A DNA stretch of 10,882 bases from a bacterium (GTDB lineage: Bacteria; Patescibacteriota; Minisyncoccia; Minisyncoccales; JAGLPU01), in the NCBI GenBank assembly GCA_030594935.1, contig JAUVEE010000022.1, positions 1 through 10,882 on the forward strand. Reading direction: 5' to 3'. This document shows, piece after piece, positions 6,406 to 10,882 of this stretch. The notes below the pieces were generated by a model. The model was given only the letters and a program-made list of their open reading frames with translations, had not been told where the DNA came from and made no database searches. Made by a program: the position numbers and the translations under genes. How positions within the stretch are numbered: the stretch's first letter is position 1; each line of letters starts with the position of its first letter.

Positions 6406-7679
6406 TTTCTTAAACCTTTCTTTAACTCTTTGGCAACTTCGGTGATCTTTACCGTATTTTGTTTGCCGGTCTTCATGTCTCTGATAATAATGGAATCTTC
6501 CAAGGCTTCTTTCTGTCCGAAAACTAAAGCATATTTGACTCCCATCCTGCTGGCAATCCCCAGTTGAACGCTTAAAGAATCTTTGCTAAAGGATTCGGAA
6601 ACCGGAATTTTGGCAATCCTGAAATCTTCTAAAAGTTTTAAGCTTTTTCTTTTCGCCAGTACTCCCAGCTGAGCTAAATAAACTTCCGGATTAGCGGACT
6701 GAGAGAGAGCTACCCCTCTATTCTTCATGGCGTTTATTACTCTTTCTACTCCCATGGCTCCTCCACAGGCTGGAGTATCCTTGCCTCCTAAAAGCTTTAC
6801 TAGGTTATCATATCTTCCCCCGGCAATCAATGTCCCCTGGCTTTTATTCTCTCCTTCTTCAACAATTTCAAAAACAGTTCTAGTGTAATAATCAAGTCCT
6901 CTGACCAAATATGGATTTAAATAGTAAGGTATGCCCACTTCGTCTAAGAATTCCAGCACTTCCTTGAAATGCGACTTGCATTCATTGCAAAGATGATCAA
7001 CCATTTGAGGGGCGCCGGAAACAACTTCTTGGCACTTTGCCTCCTTGCAGTCCAGAATGCGCAAAGGATTGGCTTTTAATCTTCTTTTACAATCCGGACA
7101 TAAAAGATTTTCCCGCGACTTAAGATATCTGACCAACAATCTCCTATAATTGGGACGGCAGTTTAAATCTCCCAGGCTGTTTATTTCAATAAGCAAATTC
7201 TTAAACTTTAGTTTCTGGATAATGCCGTAGAATATCTGAATAATTTGAACGTCAACCACTGAACTTTTCTCTCCGATAACTTCCAATCCTGCATGATGAA
7301 ACTGGCGGTATCTGCCCGCTTGCGGCCGTTCATAGCGGAAACAGGGGCCAAAATACCAAAATTTTACTGGCTGTGGAAGATTTCTCATTCCGTGTTCAAT
7401 GTAGGCTCGAACGACTCCCGGAGTTCCTTCCGGCCTCAAGCTTAAATTATCTCCTCCTTTGGTGCGCAAAGAAAACATTTCTTTTTCCACAATATCAGTA
7501 AAAGCGCCCGTCCCTTTCACAAAAAGCTCTGTCTCTTCAAGAATAGGAGTGATAATCTTTTTAAAATGGTAAAAATTGACAACCTCTTTAACCGCATCAT
7601 GAATCTTTTGAAAGTATTCTTGCTCTTCCCCTAAAATATCATGCATCCCGGTTGGTCTGTTTATTTTTGTTTTTTTCAT
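6402..7679 (-). CDS. hisS: Histidyl-tRNA synthetase
   Basis: This class II synthetase charges tRNA-His with histidine in the cytoplasm. From the ATG at 7679 the protein is 425 residues. It begins with the family-typical RPTGMHDILGEEQ. Motif 2, FRYERPQAGRYRQFHH, is at 114-129; the HisA signature LVRGLDYYTRTVFE is at 258-271; motif 3, GGAMGVER, is at 306-313. An anticodon-binding domain (about 330-425) follows, so the gene looks complete. The domain inserted between motif 2 and HisA carries six cysteines (C194, C197, C211, C216, C231, C234) in CxxC-like pairs. I chose ATG at 7679, which begins 2 nt after the lepB stop; a TTG two codons upstream (7685) overlaps the lepB TGA and adds only two residues. 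The stop is TGA, inside the ATGA overlap with the HIT gene. Confidence 0.96.
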   Translation of the reverse strand: MKKTKINRPTGMHDILGEEQEYFQKIHDAVKEVVNFYHFKKIITPILEETELFVKGTGAFTDIVEKEMFSLRTKGGDNLSLRPEGTPGVVRAYIEHGMRNLPQPVKFWYFGPCFRYERPQAGRYRQFHHAGLEVIGEKSSVVDVQIIQIFYGIIQKLKFKNLLIEINSLGDLNCRPNYRRLLVRYLKSRENLLCPDCKRRLKANPLRILDCKEAKCQEVVSGAPQMVDHLCNECKSHFKEVLEFLDEVGIPYYLNPYLVRGLDYYTRTVFEIVEEGENKSQGTLIAGGRYDNLVKLLGGKDTPACGGAMGVERVINAMKNRGVALSQSANPEVYLAQLGVLAKRKSLKLLEDFRIAKIPVSESFSKDSLSVQLGIASRMGVKYALVFGQKEALEDSIIIRDMKTGKQNTVKITEVAKELKKGLRK

Positions 7680-7681
7680 AA

Positions 7682-8227
7682 TCAATAAGCAGGAACTTCA
7701 ATTTTAGCTAAAGCGCTGAACGGCCTGATTTTCAAAAACGTCCGGCCGATTATGTGATCCTGGGGAAGCACTCCCCAACGCCGGGAATCATAAGAATGTT
7801 CCCTGTTGTCTCCTAAAACAAAATATTCAAACTCTCCTAAGGTAAGATTCTTTTCTCCCGGAGTATAGAGGAGGTCAGGAAGATATTCTGATTCATCCAA
7901 TAGGCCGCTGTAGTTGCTGCCATAAACCATTACTTTGCCGGCTGCTATCTCCACTGTTTCTCCGGGCAGGCCAATAATTCTTTTAATGTACCTTTGGGAA
8001 GGATTCTGGGGATATTTGAAAACCACTACTTCCCCTCTCTGGGGATCCCTTAAGCGGTAAGAAATTTCATCAATTATTAAATAGTCGCCGTTGTAGAAAT
8101 TCGGCTCCATGCTCTGACCATTGACGAAGAACGGCTGAAAAACAAAATAGCGGATAGGAACCACTATTAAAGCGGTGACAGTAACTATTTTAATTACTTC
8201 CCAACAAAAATAAAAAAATTTATTCAT
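7682..8227 (-). CDS. lepB: Signal peptidase I
   Basis: Signal peptidase I cleaves signal peptides from exported proteins at the outer face of the cytoplasmic membrane. The 181-residue protein has one N-terminal membrane span (about 10-29), then the catalytic serine motif GQSMEPNFYNGDYL with S39, box C/D with the general-base lysine in RYIKRIIGLPGE (K82), and box E GDNREHSYDSRRWG (139-152). It is the compact Gram-positive-type form with one membrane anchor. It starts at ATG 8227 and ends in TGA, showing that UGA is a stop codon here. It is the first gene of the lepB-hisS-HIT-rpsU-yqeY unit and diverges from pth. Its promoter at 8239-8267 predicts a 5-nt leader, too short for a Shine-Dalgarno. 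Confidence 0.96.
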   Translation of the reverse strand: MNKFFYFCWEVIKIVTVTALIVVPIRYFVFQPFFVNGQSMEPNFYNGDYLIIDEISYRLRDPQRGEVVVFKYPQNPSQRYIKRIIGLPGETVEIAAGKVMVYGSNYSGLLDESEYLPDLLYTPGEKNLTLGEFEYFVLGDNREHSYDSRRWGVLPQDHIIGRTFLKIRPFSALAKIEVPAY

Positions 8228-8238
8228 AAATCTTTTTA

Positions 8239-8267
8239 ATTCTAACAGAATTCTCTTAGTTTAGCAA
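8239..8267 (-). promoter_or_regulatory. Promoter of the lepB unit
   Basis: On the minus strand TTGCTA (8262-8267) and TAGAAT (8239-8244) are spaced by 17 nt. The -10 box ends 11 nt before the lepB ATG, so the predicted transcript has a leader of about 5 nt. The -35 box lies within a palindrome shared with the pth promoter. Confidence 0.65.
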
Positions 8268-8279
8268 GAAACTTGCTAA
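8261..8279. repeat. Perfect inverted repeat spanning both divergent -35 boxes
   Basis: TTAGCAAG, a 3-nt AAA spacer, and CTTGCTAA form a perfect 8-bp inverted repeat midway between lepB and pth. Each arm contains TTGCTA as a -35 box, facing opposite directions. It could be an operator for one regulator acting on both promoters, or simply the result of two identical back-to-back -35 elements. The arms extend one base on each side of the -35 hexamer, slightly more than the promoter elements require. Confidence 0.7.
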
Positions 8280-8300
8280 TTTGCAAAAAAATAATATAAT
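8273..8300 (+). promoter_or_regulatory. Promoter of pth
   Basis: TTGCTA (8273-8278) and a consensus TATAAT (8295-8300) are 16 nt apart. The -10 box ends 11 nt before the pth ATG, the same distance as in the opposite lepB promoter, which predicts a leader of about 5 nt and no room for a Shine-Dalgarno. Confidence 0.7.
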
Positions 8301-8311
8301 CAAGATAAAGT

Positions 8312-8875
8312 ATGATTTTAATAGCAGGATTAGGCAATCCCGAAGACAAGTTTAAAAAAACAAGGCACAATCTCGGCTTCCGAGCAATTGATGCTTTTAA
8401 AGAAAAGAATAGCTTCTTTGATTTCAAGCTGTCCAAAAAATCCAATGCCCTGGTTTCGGAAGGCTTTCTGGATGAAGAAAAAATAGTTTTGGTAAAACCG
8501 CAGACTTTTATGAACAGCTCCGGGCAGGCAATAAGCAAGCTGGTTTCCTATTACAACATTCCTCTGGCTAGTCTATGGATTATCCACGATGATTTGGATT
8601 TGCCTCTGGGAAAAATAAAGATCGCCAGCGACAGAGGGCCGGCCGGACATAACGGGGTCAAGTCAATCATCAATGAATTAAAAACAGAAAACTTTGTCCG
8701 TTTCCGGCTGGGCATAGCCTCAAAGCTGATTTGCAATGCCGAGGATTTTGTTTTGAAAAAATTCAGGCAGGAAGAAGAAAAGATTGTAAAAACAGTTCTT
8801 GTTAAAACAACTCAGGCGATTGAACTGGCTTTGACAGAAGGGATAGAACGGGCAATGAACGAATATAATAAATAA
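8312..8875 (+). CDS. pth: Peptidyl-tRNA hydrolase
   Basis: Pth cleaves the ester bond of peptidyl-tRNAs released early from ribosomes and recycles the tRNA. The 187 residues contain GLGNP (N9) and the catalytic histidine in TRHNLGF (H19). They also contain KPQTFMNSSG (with N68), the partner aspartate in IHDDLDLPLG (93-94) and RGPAGHNGVKSII with N114. These are the known catalytic and substrate-binding residues of bacterial Pth. The Tyr usually four residues before the catalytic His is Phe here (DKFKKTRHN), a mild variation. Length is normal. The gene diverges from lepB with 84 nt between the two start codons and ends in TAA beside a strong hairpin terminator, so it appears monocistronic. Confidence 0.97.
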   Translation: MILIAGLGNPEDKFKKTRHNLGFRAIDAFKEKNSFFDFKLSKKSNALVSEGFLDEEKIVLVKPQTFMNSSGQAISKLVSYYNIPLASLWIIHDDLDLPLGKIKIASDRGPAGHNGVKSIINELKTENFVRFRLGIASKLICNAEDFVLKKFRQEEEKIVKTVLVKTTQAIELALTEGIERAMNEYNK

Positions 8876-8918
8876 AAAAAGAAGAGAGGGATTTCCCTCT
8901 CATGATTTATTTTTTTTA
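8876..8918. terminator. Bidirectional intrinsic terminator between pth and the small minus-strand gene
   Basis: GAGAGGG (8884-8890), loop ATTT and CCCTCTC (8895-8901) make a perfect 7-bp stem rich in G-C. On the plus strand a T-rich run follows (8906-8918), ending pth. On the minus strand a run of seven Ts follows close to the stem, making at least as good a terminator for transcription coming from 9040 downward. The stop codon of the small minus-strand ORF touches the stem. Confidence 0.8.
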
Positions 8919-8992
8919 TCTCTCTCTCTTGAATCTCTTATTGTTGGCAACGGTTCTATGAACGGCGACCTAAAACCTCCTTTTCGATTCAT
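8900..8992 (-). CDS. Candidate small ORF (30 aa) or small RNA in the pth-topA spacer
   Basis: I do not recognise it. On the minus strand an ATG at 8992 opens a 30-codon frame ending in TGA at the terminator stem. The peptide starts MNRKGGFRSPFIEP and ends in a charged tail (RDSRERDKKNKS). GGAGGGG lies 5 nt upstream (8998-9004), the best ribosome-binding sequence in the window. A promoter with perfect TTGACA lies further up (9044-9070) and an intrinsic terminator follows, so promoter, leader, ORF and terminator line up as one unit of about 160 nt. The same frame is open back to an ATG at 9073 (57 residues), but that start overlaps the proposed -35 box. The transcript may instead be a non-coding RNA: it has a second anti-16S-like tract (AAAAGGAGGT) inside the frame. 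The unit looks real; its coding status is uncertain. Confidence 0.35.
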   Translation of the reverse strand: MNRKGGFRSPFIEPLPTIRDSRERDKKNKS

Positions 8993-8997
8993 TCCAA

Positions 8998-9004
8998 CCC
9001 CTCC
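8998..9004 (-). promoter_or_regulatory. Shine-Dalgarno-like GGAGGGG before the small ORF
   Basis: On the minus strand GGAGGGG is followed by 5 nt and then ATG at 8992. It decides the choice of the 30-codon over the 57-codon start. It stands out because most other genes here lack any such sequence. Confidence 0.45.
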
Positions 9005-9043
9005 ATATATTTTAAATTTAAAGAACTTATCTCCCTGTCTTAA

Positions 9044-9070
9044 CTTATAGCCAATCCTAAAAATTGTCAA
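9044..9070 (-). promoter_or_regulatory. Promoter of the small minus-strand gene in the pth-topA spacer
   Basis: On the minus strand a perfect TTGACA (9065-9070) is followed after 15 nt by TATAAG (9044-9049, 5 of 6 matches to TATAAT). The spacer is one or two nt short of ideal. The predicted start is near 9037, leaving a leader of about 45 nt before the ATG at 8992, unlike the leaderless starts elsewhere in the window. Confidence 0.5.
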
Positions 9071-9119
9071 CATTGGTTAATACTTGATTTTACGCCCCTG
9101 CGGAAAAATTCAAACAATT

Positions 9120-9147
9120 TTGCAAATTTAAAGAATAGTGCTAAATT
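9120..9147 (+). promoter_or_regulatory. Promoter of topA
   Basis: TTGCAA (9120-9125) and TAAATT (9142-9147) are 16 nt apart, and TG precedes the -10 box by one base as in extended -10 promoters. The -10 box ends only 6 nt before the topA ATG, so the predicted first transcribed base is about the A of the start codon. The -10 box itself matches consensus at only 4 of 6 positions. Confidence 0.5.
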
Positions 9148-9153
9148 AAAAAA

Positions 9154-10882
9154 ATGATTAAAAACTTAGTAATAGTTGAAAGCCCAACCAAAGCAAAAAC
9201 AATCCAGAAATTCTTAGGGTCTGATTATAAGATTCTTTCTTCTTACGGCCATATCAGGGATTTGCCGAAAAGCGAACTGGGAATTGACACGGAAAACAAT
9301 TTCGAGCCGAGATATGTAATTCCGACCAAGGCCCGGAAAAACTTCAATATCTTAAAAAAAGAAGCTGCCGAAGCGGAGACAATAATTCTGGCCAGCGATG
9401 AAGACCGGGAGGGAGAATCAATTGCCTGGCATTTGGCTCAGGGTTTAAAATTGGAAAATCCGCAAAGAATTGTCTTTCATGAAATCACTAAAACAGCGAT
9501 TGAAAACGCTTTAAAGAATCCCAGAGAAATTGACCTTCATCTGGTCAACGCGCAGCAAGCGCGCAGAATTCTAGACAGAATCGTCGGCTACAAGCTGTCT
9601 CCTTTTTTGTGGAAAAAAGTGGCCCGGGGCTTGTCCGCGGGCAGAGTCCAATCAGTGGCAGTGCGGCTGGTGGTGGAGCGGGAAAACGAAATCAAAGCGT
9701 TCAAACCGGAGGAATACTGGAGCATCACTGCCTTGCTGGCTAAAGATGAAAACGAATTTGAAGCTTCTTTGGCCAAAAAAGACGGCCAAATTATTTCTAA
9801 ACTGGAAATTAAAAACAAAGAACAAGCAGACAAAATTCTGGCTGATTTGAACGAAGCTGACTATAAGATAGTGAACATTGAAAAGAAAGAAGTGCGCCGA
9901 AATCCTCTGCCTCCTTTCACCACCAGCACCTTGCAGCAGGAAGCGTCAAAAAAGCTCCACTTTCCGGCCAGGTTTACCATGCAAGTGGCTCAAAGCCTTT
10001 ATGAGCGAGGACTGATTACCTATCACCGGACCGATTCTTTAAATCTTTCTGAACAATCCTTGGCAGTGGCTAAAGAGTTTATCATAGGAAGCTATGGCGA
10101 AAACTATTGGACTTCCAGAAGGTATAAGACGAAAGCAAAGGCGGCCCAGGAAGCTCACGAAGCAATCAGGCCGAGTTATCCGGAAAAAGAGCCGGAAGCT
10201 TTAAAAACAGAAAAGAAGCTGGATGACAAGCAATTTAAACTTTACGATTTAATTTGGCGGAGATTCATCTCCGGACAGATGAGCCAGGCTGTTTTTGACG
10301 CTAGACAAATTGATATTGAAGCTGAAAATTATCTTTTCCGAGCCAGCGGGCAAACATTAAGATTTGACGGTTTTCTTAAAATTTATCCGTTAAAATTCGC
10401 GGAAAGCGAACTGCCAAAACTGGACGAAGGTGAAATTTTAAAATTGCTCAAACTCTGTCCGGACCAGCATTTTACCCAGCCGCCAGCCAGATACAGCGAA
10501 GCCACTTTAATTAAAACTTTGGAAGAAAACGGCATTGGCCGGCCTTCAACTTACGCTCCGACTCTGACAACTGTTCAACAGAGAAACTATATCCAAAAAA
10601 ATGAGCAAAAAAAGTTTGAGCCGACAGAAATAGGCACGGTCGTGATCAATCTCTTAATAGAACACTTCCCTAAGATTGTAGACATTCAATTTACCGCCGA
10701 AATGGAAGAAGATCTAGATAAAATCGCCCAAAACGAAAAGGAATGGGTGCCGACAATAAAAGATTTCTACGACCCTTTTATTGAGAGACTGGAAGAAAAA
10801 TACGAAGAAGTTTCCAAAAAAGAAATTGCCCAGGAAGAAACAAATGAAATTTGCCCCAAATGCCAATCCCCTTTGATTATCA
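9154..10882 (+). CDS. topA: DNA topoisomerase I (type IA); C-terminus beyond the right edge
   Basis: TopA relaxes negative supercoils by cutting one strand through a 5'-phosphotyrosine. From ATG 9154 the visible 576 residues start with the TOPRIM domain: VIVESPTKAKTI with E9, and ASDEDREGESIAWHL with the metal-binding D82 and D84. LSAGRVQSVAVRLVVERE (160-177) is family-typical. The catalytic tyrosine is in GLITYHRTDS (Y290, R292), followed by QEAHEAIRP (332-340) and the ENGIGRPSTYAPT segment (458-470). The residue after the catalytic Tyr is His291, where Met is common in bacterial TopA. At the edge ICPKC (C567, C570) starts the first of the C-terminal zinc ribbons. The frame is open to the window end, so truncation is only by the window. 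No Shine-Dalgarno precedes the ATG. Confidence 0.97.
   Translation, partial: MIKNLVIVESPTKAKTIQKFLGSDYKILSSYGHIRDLPKSELGIDTENNFEPRYVIPTKARKNFNILKKEAAEAETIILASDEDREGESIAWHLAQGLKLENPQRIVFHEITKTAIENALKNPREIDLHLVNAQQARRILDRIVGYKLSPFLWKKVARGLSAGRVQSVAVRLVVERENEIKAFKPEEYWSITALLAKDENEFEASLAKKDGQIISKLEIKNKEQADKILADLNEADYKIVNIEKKEVRRNPLPPFTTSTLQQEASKKLHFPARFTMQVAQSLYERGLITYHRTDSLNLSEQSLAVAKEFIIGSYGENYWTSRRYKTKAKAAQEAHEAIRPSYPEKEPEALKTEKKLDDKQFKLYDLIWRRFISGQMSQAVFDARQIDIEAENYLFRASGQTLRFDGFLKIYPLKFAESELPKLDEGEILKLLKLCPDQHFTQPPARYSEATLIKTLEENGIGRPSTYAPTLTTVQQRNYIQKNEQKKFEPTEIGTVVINLLIEHFPKIVDIQFTAEMEEDLDKIAQNEKEWVPTIKDFYDPFIERLEEKYEEVSKKEIAQEETNEICPKCQSPLII

Noticed and set aside
7680..7685. TTG at 7685 as the hisS start, overlapping the lepB TGA
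   Set aside because: It adds only two residues before an ATG at 7679, which begins 2 nt after the lepB stop; every other gene here starts with ATG, so ATG is preferred.
6402..8227. UGA recoded as glycine, as in Gracilibacteria/Absconditabacteria
   Set aside because: TGA ends lepB at the expected family length and ends hisS inside an ATGA overlap. No conserved gene has an internal TGA, so the standard bacterial code applies.
8242..8538. Minus-strand frame antisense to the start of pth (also 8551-8736, and 9588-9833 opposite topA)
   Set aside because: They are fully opposite conserved coding sequence, and the first would run through the divergent promoter region; no independent support.
8971..8990. 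Plus-strand CCTCCTTTTC resembling the 3' end of 16S rRNA
   Set aside because: The flanks do not match rRNA (no GGATCA before it, and no 16S sequence upstream). It is better explained as the complement of the minus-strand purine tract.
8880..9040. 6S RNA, SRP RNA or other known small RNA in the pth-topA spacer
   Set aside because: I could not see the 6S central bubble or the SRP domain IV signature, and possible long-range pairs (GUUGG/CCAAC and UGAAUC/GAUUCA) cross each other rather than nest. Left as an unknown RNA or small ORF.
1..10882. CRISPR array, insertion sequence, phage or defence genes, tRNA or rRNA
   Set aside because: No regularly spaced repeats, transposase motifs, terminal repeats or cloverleaf sequences were seen; all long frames are accounted for by housekeeping genes.

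Overview
The window reads as ordinary chromosome from a small-genome bacterium, most likely a member of the Candidate Phyla Radiation (Patescibacteria), perhaps a parcubacterial lineage. This rests on AT-rich DNA (about 60% A+T by eye), tightly packed housekeeping genes with 1-4 nt junctions, an FtsZ that ends right after its globular core, an oxygen-independent ribonucleotide reductase, and few Shine-Dalgarno sequences. TGA is used as a stop (lepB, hisS), so the UGA-glycine code of Gracilibacteria/Absconditabacteria does not apply. No rRNA or tRNA gene is present, so the lineage is an inference.

Layout. Minus strand, reading from 8227 down to 1: lepB-hisS-HIT-rpsU-yqeY (8227-5294) form one unit ending in a hairpin terminator at 5253-5285. 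Next comes ybeY-ftsA-membrane protein-ftsZ (5121-2102), with its own promoter and a terminator at 2062-2084. Last is nrdD (2021 to beyond the left edge). Plus strand: pth (8312-8875), diverging from lepB, and topA (9154 to beyond the right edge). The 278-nt pth-topA spacer holds a two-way terminator and a probable small minus-strand gene that encodes a short peptide or is a small RNA.

How the genes work together. Unit 1 serves protein synthesis and export: signal peptidase I, histidyl-tRNA synthetase, a HIT hydrolase, ribosomal protein S21 and a GatB/YqeY-domain protein. Unit 2 joins the rRNA-processing nuclease YbeY to the division pair FtsA/FtsZ, with an unrecognised His-rich membrane protein between them. 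NrdD supplies dNTPs without oxygen, Pth recycles peptidyl-tRNA, and TopA relaxes negative supercoils.

The most notable signals are: (1) -10 boxes that repeatedly lie only 6-11 nt before the start codon of the first gene of each unit, which points to leaderless or near-leaderless mRNAs; (2) a perfect 8-bp palindrome holding both -35 boxes of the divergent lepB/pth promoters; (3) the HLHHW membrane protein between ftsA and ftsZ; (4) an FtsZ with no C-terminal linker or partner-binding peptide beside an FtsA that keeps its membrane helix; (5) the small gene in the pth-topA spacer. I saw no mobile element, CRISPR array, phage gene or defence system.
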